From the NCBI GenBank assembly GCA_027625915.1, contig JANTQA010000021.1, positions 2,542,001-2,606,000 of the forward strand: 64,000 bases of DNA, given 5' to 3'. Below are positions 20,856-32,500 of the stretch, one piece after another. Both the position numbers and the translations under genes were made by a program. The stretch is from Anaeramoeba flamelloides (lineage: Eukaryota; Metamonada; Anaeramoebidae). Below the pieces are notes generated by a model that saw only the letters and a list, made by a program, of their open reading frames with translations, did not search any database and was not told the DNA's origin. Numbering within the stretch: the stretch's first letter is position 1; each line of letters begins with the position of its first letter.

Positions 20856-23800
20856 ATGTCCACACACAAAAAAAAAATAATTTACATACTTCTTGACGGT
20901 ATTGGTGATATAAACTGTCCCGTTTTAAATGGCAAGACACCATTGCAGTCATGTGATTGTCCAACACTTGACGCAATTGCAAAAAGCGGCGTAAGTGGGT
21001 TACTTGATCCTGTTGAGCCAGGTTTAGCCTGTGGAAGTGATACTGCACATTTAAATATCTTTGGCTACAACCCTAGGAAATGTTACAGAGGTCGTGGTTC
21101 TTTTGAGTCTTTAGGATCTGGAATGAAAATGAAACCTGGAGACATTGCTTTTAAGGTTTGAATTAAGATTTTGATTGAAATACTTTTTGAAGTTTAGACC
21201 CACAAGTCTGATTTCTTTCTTGTTTTCACTTTTGTTTTGTTAATCCCTTTTTTTGTTTAATTGAATTTTTTTAATACACCAAAATTCACAAATTATATTT
21301 AAAACCTTTTCTTATGTTTGCTCAGTCAAAAAAGGAAAGACAAGCTCCTGAATTTTTTTTTAAAGAAAAATAAGTGAGCAGGTTACAGATCCTCTTTTAT
21401 TATTCAATTACAATGGTCGGGATTATACTATTTGCTGAAAAATAAATGGAACAATATTTTCATTCAACTATCCGAAAAAAAGGTTTTAAAAATCGAATAA
21501 AATTCCACTTTTTTTAATATTCCAAAAAGAAACTTAAATTATTAATTTCCCTTTTTAGAATTGCAAACTTTGTGATTTATTTTAATTCTTCGGATTGGAT
21601 TTTTTGGAAAGTGGAATGAAAATTTGGATCTTTTATTTTGCAATTAACCACACTTTAGAAAGGATTTACTTTTTTTTTTTTTATGTTTTAGCTTCTCAAT
21701 TTCAAAACAATTCCAAGTTATAGCTGTTTTAAAAAAGTGTGGACTCGAAGTTTTGTAAGTAGGGCTTAAAACTGTCTAATTCATATGTTTTAATCAGTTC
21801 AGTCAACATCTAACAAAAGTTTTGTTACACACTTTTCTAAAACAGCTGTATGATTGTTTTAAAAAAAGTTCGTAATCAAAGTTTTAAAAATTGTTGCATA
21901 AACTGTTTGACTCACTCTTTTAAGTGGTGTGAGTGAATACGTTTCAAAAAAGTGTTCCTTTAAACAGTTTTAAAAAAGTTCTCAAAATAAGAGATACTGA
22001 AGTTTGTAATATGTTCTAAAAGATAATTTTTAAAACTTTTTTGAGACTCATTTCTATAAAACATCAAGGTCTTTTTTTTTTTTTTGAAAAAAACTCTCAA
22101 TATTCAAAAGAAGAAAAAAAGAGACAACGAGAAAGAAGATATTACTAAGACAATTATCAGTCAACATAAACAGAAACTTGAAAAACTTCAATTTAAGAAC
22201 TGTTAATTTGTCAAACAAAACCACACATAATCTATTCCAAAAACAAGATTTAAAAACAAACAAGATATGTTCTTTTGGTTTTTATGAAAAACTAGCTCAC
22301 ATGGAATTCTCTATTTTTTTATATAAACTTTCTTTGCGTATCTTATTTCATTTTCTTTTCTTGCTTTTTGGCTGTAAACACAAATTCCTGAAAACGGATT
22401 CATCAAAAAATAATCACCTTCTTTCTTTTCCACATAAAAAACCTCTTTAGTGGAGTGGCTTCTCAATAATTCCTCAATGAATTTTGAAAAATTTTTATAT
22501 CCTTAATTATATTTTTGTGAGGCATAATCCCAACTTTCTCAATTTTTTTTTTGATTTTGCAACAATTCAACTTTAACATACTGTTGATTGTAAAATATAA
22601 AAATCAAAATTTTCTTTCGACTTTCCAAAAAATCCATCATATAATTAAAATAAATCACCAAAGTCCCCAAGATTCAAAAAGAACGTTTAATTAATAATTT
22701 AAAGCTATTTGTAAGAATAAAAATTTGAAATGTTATCTGATTGAAAAATCTTTCTATGGAAAGCTGAATGAAAATTTTGTTCCATTTATTTTGCAACAAA
22801 TAGTAATATCAATCGTTGAAAAAAATGATTGATCGAACGAAACAGGCTACTTAATTCAAAAAATGAAATGAAAACAAAAAACGAAAAGAATAAAAAATGA
22901 TTGCAATATTCTACAAAAATTAAAAATTATTTTCAATTTGAATGAAATTGTATTATTGTGATTCTTTTGACTATTTTAACTTTGTATTGAAAATTTTGAA
23001 TTTGGGTTTATTAGAAAATAATCAAAAACATGTTATTTTTTTTGACATTTTTTTTGTTTATACAAAATATTTATTCTTTTTGGTTACAACATGAAATAAA
23101 ATGTTGGTAATCCAATGACCAATTTGTGGATTTGGAATTTAGCCACATCTAAATTTATTAAATCTTATAAAAATTTTTTCAAACTTTATAATTTTAAAAA
23201 GTAACACTCTTAAAACCCATGTAGAAATTCAAAGATAATAATTCATTATTTGTTTTAAATTCTTTTTTTAAAAAAATCATTCCATAACTCAATTTTTTTA
23301 TTATTTTTTAAATATCATTATCTTAATAATATTGTGAATAGTGTAATTTTGCTTGTTTAGATCCCAAAACAAATATTGTAGTTAAACGAAGGGCTTCGAG
23401 AAAATTTGAAATAAATGGGCCAATTTTATGTAAATATTTATCTGGAACGTAAGTTTAATTTTAGTTTTTTGATTTGCTTTAACAAGATTTTTCTTTTATT
23501 ATTATGTTTTCTACAACTCCAGATAAAATGATCAAAAACCAATGTTATAAGAGTGATAGTAATGTATTCAGTAAAAGTATGGAGAAACTCAAGGATTTGA
23601 AAACACTTAACCATCAATTTTCTAAATTTTTTATCCAGTATTCTGAAAGTTACCAAAATAACCTACATGTAATCTTAAATCTAATCACAGAAATCACAAA
23701 AACCTGATTTACCAGCACTATACTTCCGAAAAGAACTAATTTTCAGAGTAATCATTTCCATGATCTAAAATTTTAGGTTTGATAAAAAATGAGATAAAAA

Positions 23801-25581
23801 TTGTAACAAAATCCCACTTAATTTCAATTGTCTTACATAATTCTTGAGAAAATGTGCATATTGCCTCTCTCACTAGATTTGATAATATCTCTATATTCAA
23901 ATTATCGATTTGCCAAAAGATATCAAGTGCCGTAGAGTGCATAGCTTTTCCAGAATTCAAAAGAATAGAGAAAAATCTTTGATTTTACTCAATTCTTTTA
24001 AATCCAAGAAACCTAACGGCGTTTTTTTTTAATTGAGAAATAAAAAGAAAATTTCTTGAATTTTGTTTTAATTTATAAAATTAAAAAAAACCTAACGATA
24101 TTTTTTTGAAACAAGAAATAATCAAGTCAAATCTTTTTTTTAATTAAAGTTTAAAAAGATAATTTAAAAATTTAAAACCTAACCGCCGTTTTCTCGAGTT
24201 TTCTGTTTATTCCTGAAAAGAATCAAAATTTCAGAATAAAACAGTAAAGCCGTGAAAAAACAAACAAACATTTTTTTAAATTTAAGAAACCAAAAAAAAC
24301 ATAACTCAAAACACATAAAGATTTTAATATCGGTGCCTTTAATGAAAAGATGAAAAAATCTTTAAAAAACATTTTAAAAAGATCAAATCAAAATAATTAT
24401 AAAAAAAAAAATCAAAAAAGAAATTTAAATAATGAAAAAATATTTATATTGAAAGGTATGTGGTAAATAGAAGATCTAAACTTGAGAAAAAAAATAATAA
24501 AATAAAATAATCCATATTTTTAAAGTAACTGGTAATTATTCAAAAAATAAAGAAATTTCTTTCGATTTATTCTTCTTTTCAAATTTTAAATGTAAAAAAT
24601 CAATAAAATAAATTTTTTTTTTTTTTTATCCGAACAAAATATCCTGAATACTAATCTTTTATATTGATTGAATTACCTAGAAAACTTGAGAAATTTCCAA
24701 ACCACAGTATTGAAATTAAATATGCAACAGAACATCGATGTGGAGTTACTCTTCATGGACCAAATTTAACAGATCAAATTTTGGGAACTGATCCATTAAA
24801 AGACAATTTACCTTTAATTAAATCAAAGCCTTTTAATGAAACGGAATCGGCAATTTTAACTAGTAATATTGTCAATTATGTACATGAAACTTTCCACAAG
24901 TTATTATCAAAACATGAAATTAATATTAAAAGAAAGAAAGAAGGGAAAACGGTTGCCAATATTGTTTTACTTCGTGGTCCAGGCGAAAAAATCAATGTCA
25001 CGCCCTTTAATAAATTACATAACCTATCAGGATTCATGATCGCGCCAACTGCAATTATTAAAGGAATTGGTATTTCAATTGGCCTTCCAATTGTAAATGT
25101 AAAGGGAGCAACTGGTGATTGTAATTCAAACCTTCTTGCAAAGGGAGAAGCATTAATTGAAAATATCACAAAGGATAAATACGATTTTGGGTTTGTCCAT
25201 GTAAAGGGGATCGATGATGCAAGTCATGATGGCGAGCCGAAATTGAAAAGAGACTTAATCCAAAAGGGAGAGGAAATGATCACCAAAATTGTCAATGCCT
25301 TGGCAAAAAACGAAGACAATACAGAGTACTTAATCGTGGTTTCTGGAGACCACACAACACCATGCGGCTATAAAGACCATAGTTTTGAACCAGTGCCCTT
25401 TACTGTTTCAACCATCCAAAGAACCTATAACGCTTTAAACGGAATCCAAGAGAAAGAAGAATTTGTATTAGGATCAGATCAAGTAGAAAAGTATGATGAA
25501 ATTTCTGTTTCTCGTGGACAACTAGGCAGATTCCCTGGTTCAGAAATAATTGAAATAATGAAATTTTTTAAAGACAATTAA
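20856..25581 (+). CDS. apgM: 2,3-bisphosphoglycerate-independent phosphoglycerate mutase, archaeal-type, three exons
   Basis: Glycolytic/gluconeogenic enzyme interconverting 3- and 2-phosphoglycerate without a bisphosphoglycerate cofactor. It belongs to the alkaline phosphatase superfamily and the archaeal (ApgM) branch. Exons 20856-21155, 23342-23448 and 24681-25581 give 435 residues, close to family length. Metal and nucleophile motifs are visible: LLDGIGD (D14), CGSDTAHLNIFGYNP (S61 as the phosphoserine), VKRRASRKFE and GPILC in exon 2, then YATEHRCGVTL, VKGATGDCNSNLLAKG, HVKGIDDASHDGEPK and VVSGDHTTPCGYKDHSFEPVPF. Introns are 2186 bp (GTTTGA...ATAG, phase 0) and 1232 bp (GTAAGT...CTAG, splitting a Thr codon AC|A). 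Exon 2 must begin at 23342 so that CNFACLD follows GDIAFK, as the family requires. A tempting TTTAG further in (23357-23360) is therefore not the acceptor. Confidence 0.93.
21425..21660. repeat. Dispersed ~240 bp repeat (AACAAAATTTTCATTCA family), in PGAM intron 1
   Basis: Begins 'gaaaaataaatggaacaata', continues 'ttttcattcaactatcc', and ends with the inverted 'ggaaagtggaatgaaaattt.gatcttttattttgcaatta'. The ends are roughly inverted, suggesting a MITE. Confidence 0.5.
21720..21849. mobile_element. Short inverted-repeat element (~130 bp)
   Basis: 'agctgttttaaaaaagtgtg' at the left is matched by the inverse of 'cacacttttctaaaacagct' at the right. No coding content. Similar 'cagttttaaaaaagt' motifs follow at about 21860-21980. 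Confidence 0.45.
22565..22812. repeat. Dispersed ~240 bp repeat (AACAAAATTTTCATTCA family), in PGAM intron 1
   Basis: Contains 'aaaattttctttcgactttcc', 'aaataaatcaccaaagtcc' and 'gactgaaaaatct'-like text, and ends 'gaatgaaaattttgttccatttattttgcaacaaatagta' (quoted in parts). Very similar in outline to 30347-30590. Confidence 0.5.
23504..23960. pseudogene. Coding-like inverted pair of fragments in PGAM intron 2, possibly F-BAR-like
   Basis: On the plus strand, 23504-23707 encodes MFSTTPDKMIKNQ..., including KLKDLKTLNHQFSKFFIQYS and QNNLHVILNLI. On the minus strand, 23960-23736 encodes ALDIFWQIDNLNIEILSNLV followed by REAICTFSQELCKTI. The hydrophobic spacing is reminiscent of the first and second helical parts of an F-BAR domain (LK.L..FL.ERA..E..YAK, then TL..AW......IA..H..LA). 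This is judged by eye only. PGAM reads across without either piece. They may be relics of a host gene copied and then inverted, or a chance occurrence. A hairpin repeat abuts at 23925. Confidence 0.3.
23925..24255. repeat. CTCTACGGCAC-type modular hairpin repeat in PGAM intron 2
   Basis: Starts 'gtgccgtagagtgc'. The first module pairs 'ttttccagaattcaaaagaat' with 'attcttttaaatccaagaaa' across a 'gattttactc' core. It is followed by 'cctaacggcgtttttttt', a second 'cctaacgatatttttttg', and 'cctaaccgccgttttctcgag'. The same modules occur at 35385-36115, 49335-49560, 49930-50110 and 59085-59520. Confidence 0.6.
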
Positions 25582-28500
25582 ACAATCTTTTTTCTAAACG
25601 ATTGTGATTTTTTTATTATTATTTGCTAATAATAATCCCGTAGAGTAAAAATAATATTTTGTGATTTTTTTTTATTTTACTTTTCTTGTTATTTGCTGAA
25701 AAGCTCTTTTTTTTTTTTTTTTTTCAAGAATTTGGTGCTTCTGTATTAAAATGAATACGAATATGTTTTTTTCAAATTTTCATTCAAAATCAAATTTATA
25801 CCGAAATTCAATTCAAATTCATTTTTAATCATTATTTTTGAAAAAGTATTTGAGTTTATCAAATCTCTGAATTATTATTATTATTCTTGATCTGTTATCC
25901 TAATAAAAAAAACATTTTAATTTTTTTTTTGTTGTGATTTAAGGAATGAGCTTTTAATTCCTCTTATTTACCCGAATCAAATAATTATTATTTTGAAATT
26001 TTTATAAATGATTCAAATATATTTGTCTTTATTTGAATGAAATTAGGAAAATAGGTAATATTTTTTTTTTTAAAGGGTGATATTAATAGGAAATTAGAAA
26101 GAACGATATCTTTCAAATTTTCGAAACAATGTGCCAAATTGATGTGATTTTTTTTCGTTGAAGTGATGAGGATCTTTAAGGAAAAAAATGACAAAAAATA
26201 TCCCTGGAAATATTATTACTTTTTAAAAAACAAACTTTAATATATTTGAATAAAAACAAACAAGAAAACCAAATTTTTACAAGTATTTATATATGTTGAA
26301 CAATCTCAGAGAAAATGATCGAGTTCTTCAATGATATCTATTTTTTTTTTTTTAGACAATACACTTAATTATAGTTTATTATGCTGTTTATCCTTGAAGA
26401 AGTGTATATTACTTTCTAAATATATTTTTCATTAAATCTCATTTCAGAAAGGCAATTTAAGAGTAAAATCATAGTTTTCATGATTATTCATGTTAATTAG
26501 ACACACCTAAATTTTTTTATGATGAAGAAATAAATACAAAAAATTGGAAATAAAAAGGGAAAAAAGAAAAAGAAAAAATGAAAAAAATTTCCTTAATAAA
26601 AATTGATAAAAAATCAAAGAAAAAAATATTGTTTTTAATTGAGAACACTCAAAATCACAGCCAAGATACTATTGGTTATTTTAATGATTTGATAATTGAA
26701 CATGAATGTTCATTTGTGGGAGATCAGTATTCTTTGTTATTTCTTTTTTCTTTTCATATTATTTGCTTTAAACATTTCTTTTGTTGATGATTTTTCTTGT
26801 CATTTTGATTTCCAAGTTGCCAATATTTTTATTTTTTAGTATCTATATGTATTAACAGGTATCAATAGTAACTCTTTCTTTTGGAACTTACCCCCCCACA
26901 CCCCCAATAAAATGAAAATACAAGTCAAAAAGAAAAAACCAAAAAAAAAAATTTCATTAATTTTCATTTGTTAAATCCCATATTCTATTTTTATCTTTGT
27001 AATATTTTTAATTTTAAAATCGAAATTGAACCTTATTATTTTAAATATTTGTTGTTATTAGTTTTATTTCTAAATTTGAATGGATTAATAGAAATATGTA
27101 CACTTTCCAAACTGTTTTATTGTTTAATCGATTAATTAAGTATTTATTGAGTTATATATATACAAATTCTGTTAACAGTATAATTTTGATAAAAATCTTG
27201 GTGATAATTGAATTTATTAATTGAAATTAATTCAAATATTGGTAAATATTTTTTGATCTATACCAATTTATTTAATAATATTGTTTATTTTATGTATATA
27301 CTTGAAAAAGTCAAAAATCAAAAAATAATTAAGATTAAAAAAATAAAATTAAATATAGATCTAAAACCAATAAATTTCAAAAATAATTTAAATTTTAAAA
27401 AAAAAAATTTGTTGAATAAATTAAAATAATATTTTTTTTGATAAAAATTCAAAAAAATTAGATCTACGAAAAAATTTTCTTTTCTGGGGTTATGAGTTGA
27501 TTAGAATTTTTAGACATTTCACATCTCCAAAATTTCTCAATAATTGATATCACCAATAAACTTTTTCAGAATTTTGGAATATTGCTGTGGAAAAGTGATC
27601 ACCACACTTCAAATCAACAATAATAATATAATACAAAGTTAATTACAGGTTGTTAAAAATATAAACTTTGTTGAGTATAACACCTGTTCTTTGAAACCAT
27701 GAGTTGTTCGAATAAACACCTGGTATGTTTTCTAATATGGGATATTTTAAGAAAAATACATTTTATTTTTATGTTTTTTTGTACAGATATTTAAATTATT
27801 CATTTAAAATATTTATCACTTCATTTTCAATTTCAATTTTCAAATATAGGATTTAAATTACAACCTTATCTTTAGTAGATTCTATTAGTTATGAAAAATA
27901 TGGAATATGAAATGTTACATTATCCAACTTAGAATTCAAATATCAGTAATGAATTATTAATAGAAACTAATATAATTCTTTTTAAGTTGTCTATAAATAG
28001 TACCAATTGATTTTTTTTTTGTGAGTTTATGTATTGTGATATTTAACTAAAAATTCCTTTAAGGAAATAAGTACATTTTACCTTTTTGAGAATTTTTAAT
28101 TGTGTAAACCTTACTGAAAAATATTTTACGAGTGCCACAAGAAATTAAAACTTTGAAACCAAAATATCATTCACTGCTCTATTTGTGAAAAAAAAAGTGA
28201 AACCAAAGTAATTCAGAGTTGGATCTTTCATTTTTTCAATATTTTAAAATTTTTTTTTTAAATTTTTGGTTTAATTAAATTGGTTTTGTATTAAGAAATG
28301 TGTTTATACGAATTAATGAAATTAATCAAAGATTAAAACCAAAACCATAGACCCAAAAAAGAATTTTTTTGAAACAAATTTTTTATTTTTAGAAGACCAA
28401 ACACAAAAGATTACCTTTCCAAATAAATTTGTTGAAATCAAAAATGAAAAAAAAAAAAAAACGATAAAAGCCTGTTATTAAACATTGGATTTCTTTATCT

Positions 28501-29537
28501 TCTTAATTATATGCATCCAAACAATTTATTACCTTGAATTTCTCAGCCCATTACTATTTATTATTTATTTTAAAAAACTTTTTTTGAGAAATTTGCTTTA
28601 AAAATTCATTTTTAAAATATTTTTATCAAATAAAAACCAAAATAAAGAATATTACATCAAAAATTAAAATATATAGGCCAAATTATTGAAATCTTAACGT
28701 AACTACCAAAAGATTCAACCCAAAGAAAAAGAAAAAGAAAAAGAAAATATTGAAAAATATTTTCAATCATCATTCAGAATTATTTTATCGTTCTTATTTT
28801 CATGGAAAACAAATTATTATAAAAAAAAAGAATACTATATTATAAATGATTATTTCTTAAGATGAATTTAATAAAGTTGATATTTTCTCAGCTCAATCAA
28901 GAATTAGATGAATTCAATGAAAATAGCATTTTTAAATTCATTTTGGATATTCTTCAGAAATAAAAAGTAATTTGTTTCTCAAAATTTTTACAAACAATGG
29001 TATTTTGATGAAGAATTAAAAAGAAAATCAAATTAAGAAGAAGTAATCGTATCAAATATTACAGATAAGATCAAGAAATAAATAATTTTTATTTATTTTT
29101 TTTCATGATCAATCTTTTTCATTTTTTTGATTACCATTTTTTCTTTAGCATGGAAATATATTATAATAGTATATATTCCGCTCTTGGTATTTATTAAAAT
29201 ATCAATATATTAAGTTTGTGAAATGATTTGAAGAATTCAGTTTTACATAAATGATGGTACTCAAAATTTTAAAAATGTACTTTCTACCTTAAAAAAGGTT
29301 ATTCAGATAAATGAAAAAAGCTATAATTTTAACAAAGATAACTTTACCCTTAATGTTTCAAAAGTGTCTTATTGCCAAACAACACCATTTTTCAAAAAAT
29401 AAAATCTACTTCTATTGAGAAAAACTATTTAAGGAGAATAAGCAAATCTAAAAAGTTAATTTAAAAAAAATCATTTTTCCAGAAACAATAAACCCAAATT
29501 ATTTTTTCTTCAGCTTTCAAAAATATTTTCCCTTTGA
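25582..29537. other. Region between PGAM and the RhoGEF, no firm gene
   Basis: Two short open stretches look mildly coding: 26578-26752 and about 28862-28963 (MNLIKLIFSQ, NQELDEFNENSIFKF). Neither could be linked to an exon. A C-rich run occurs at 26890-26905. Long poly(T)/poly(A) runs are scattered through the region, and nothing else is recognisable. Confidence 0.5.
26578..26752 (+). CDS. Possible first exon or small gene, unrecognised
   Basis: From an ATG after an A-rich leader it reads MKKISLIKIDKKSKKKILFL then ENTQNHSQDTIGYFN and HECSFVGDQ, turning into poly(T)-coded hydrophobic residues. A GTATTC inside the GDQ codons could be a donor. No domain is recognised. It could be a 5' exon of the RhoGEF, but I found no acceptor that joins it in frame. 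The TGA immediately before the RhoGEF ATG argues against a simple join. Confidence 0.2.
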
Positions 29538-32500
29538 ATGAACACGAACGATTTTGTTGTTACCCAGAGAGATAATTTGGTTCAATTGTCAAGATTTTTA
29601 TCCAAGATTGTCAAGCCACTTCAATCAAAAATAAGAACGGAACTTATCGTTTCAAGGCAGCAATTCAATTTAATTTTCAAATCACTTCTTGAAATGCACA
29701 GTGTGATTAAAAAAACGATCAATGGCTATGAAGGCATTTCCCAAAACGAATGGAAAGAAGAATTAGAGTTTTGGAATGAAAATATCTCAAGTAAAGGATC
29801 CTTTGTTATACTTTTGCGCTACATTGAAAAATTACCAGCAATTATCATTGAGTTTTCACAAATAATGAAACACGTAAATTTTAGGTTGTGGCTTGCAACA
29901 CAATTTAAAAACATTCGTAGGACTTACACAACAATTGAAATTTTTGATTTCTTTTTGTCGCCTCTTCATTGTTTTACAGATTTTGTTAAAGTTTTTCAAA
30001 CAACTACACAAGAAATCCACAAAAGAAACGAGGACCAAACAGAACAAGTTTCAAGTGTGATATTATTTTTTTCTTTGTTTTTTTCAATTTTATCCTTTTT
30101 CTCTGTTATTTGTACTTTTACAAGCATTCCTTAAAAGTTAAAACAAAAAGAAATTGAAAACAAAATAATTTATTGATCTTCTGAAAGTTGAAATGAAAAA
30201 CAAATTTAGAAACAGAAAAATATGAACAATTTCCAAAGGTTGTTCAAAACGTAAAAAAGTCTATTAATTAACAAGCGAAAATAATGATAAAAAAAAAATT
30301 TAAACGAGAATAATAAACAGCCTTTTTTCTTTTAATTTTTTCTGAAAATACTTTTAATTGCAAAATAAAAGGATCAAAATTTTCATCATTCAAAAATTCC
30401 AAAAAAACACAAACCAAAGAATTGAAACAAATCACCAAAGTCCACAATTCTTAAAGGAAAATCATAATATAACTGATTATTAGAATTAAACAATTTAAAT
30501 TTGACTTTGATCTCTGTAAAAATTTTTGAAAAGGTGAATGGAAATTTTGTTCAATTTATTTTACAACAAATAGTATGGGACATTAATCAAAATTACTGAT
30601 TAGAAAGTACAAACTATGGTTTTTTTTTCACTTATTTGCTCAAAATGTTTTTTTCTTCTGGTTAATTCGGCTGAAAAATAAATTTTTTTATTGAATTTAA
30701 CCTTTTCTATTGCAATTTTTTTTTGAAATCTCAAAAAGTTATGAGCGACAAATACTCCAAAACCCAGAAACAAATGTGTTTTTTCTCAAAACACCGCTTT
30801 ATGAAAATACCTGTATTTGCCTAACAAATGTGGAAAAATTTTCACTTCATTTCCCTTTTTCGAATAGTGATCGAAACAACAAACTATAGCCTAATTCTTT
30901 GAAAAACCAATTTGTAAAAGAAAAACAAGGGAAATGAAGTAAAAATTGTAATCCAGTAATTACTGGTGTTTGAATAATAAATGATAAATAATTTTTCACT
31001 TCATTTTCCTATTCTTTTTTTTTTAATCAGATAGATTTCAGAAGAAATGGATTGAAATTGTGATTTCTATTTATTTGTTGGTTACTTCTTTGTGGTTAAT
31101 ATTGGGCGAATATTTGGTCATATTCTGGATGAAAAAAGAATCCTTAATGAAATTCATAATTTGATAATATTGAAAGTGAAGGGAAATTTTATTCCCCATT
31201 TAATAATCAAATACCAGTATACATTACCAATATATTCCATACTGTTTTTTCACTTGGATAATCAATAATTAGAGTCACTAATCCCTAGCCTCATGATATT
31301 TCAAGTTTTTCAATTGAATTAGTTGATTAAATCATCCCTGAACAGATTTTAAAAATGTAATAGAGCAAAAAATTTATTTTGAATTTATCAGTAATATTAA
31401 CAATACAAGGCTTTGAAAAATATTTTTATTTATGCAAGAATTGAAAAATTTCCCAACATCGTTGCGAATTAAAAATTCTCTAATTTCCAATACATTAAAA
31501 GTAAGTATATACTTTTTAATAGAAAAAAAACACCAAGATATTATTTAAAGTCATTTTTCTGGAATATTGTTAAATAAACTCCACTCCAAAAATTTCCAAA
31601 TACCCAAAATGAAAAATAGGCAAAAAAAAATTTCAATTGTTTATAAGGTATTCCCAAAAAAGTGGGTAAATTTTTTTTATATCTCATAAAAAAATCCTTG
31701 TTAGTGGAGGTATTTGTTAATTGACGATACGGATTTGATTAAATATTAATAGTGATCGAATCAATTACTAAGGTGTTTATTTCAAAATATTTTCATTGAA
31801 ATATTTCCCTAAAAATGAAAAAAAAATAACGACTTTTTTTGGATAAAACAATGAATGACCAATTTTAATAAAAAAACTGGAAATATAGCAAGTACACAAA
31901 TGATTTTTTAAACAAGAAAATATAGTTGTATGTTTTCAATTCTATTTGATTTTTTTTCGATATTAAACAAGTTATAAAAACGATCTTTTCGATCAAAAAG
32001 AAAATAATAACAGCCAATTTTCACTCCTAAAAAATATCAGATAAAATCGAGACCAGAAATTTTAATATCATTTATTTATGTAATGGTATACCTACAAACA
32101 AATTAAATTATTATCAAGAATTAATCAATGGTTATTAATAACTTTGTTTATCTAAATAGTTTTATGATACCGCGTTTAATAAAGATATTATAAAATAAAT
32201 TTGTCCCACTTTTTTTGAAATAGATTATTTTACAAAACTTAATATTAAATCACATTTAAGTTATCTAATATTAATATTTTTACATGTGACCCTTTTTTAT
32301 TAAAAGAAAAAAAAAACGTAAAAATAAAAATTTGTGTGTTAAAAATTATGAAATTAACAAAACAAAAAAATTGAAAGTTGAAATTTATAGAAAATTCAAC
32401 AATAATTATTGATCGATCAAAAGGTTAGATACCATAAACTAATTTTAGATTTTATTTTTCTATTTGACTAAATTTGACTTTAATCCCATATCAATAATTG

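Noticed and set aside
23357-23448. PGAM exon 2 starting at 23361 after TTTAG
   Set aside because: It would drop CNFACL, which the family needs between GDIAFK and DPKT, and exon 1 ends in phase 0. The ATAG acceptor at 23341 restores both.
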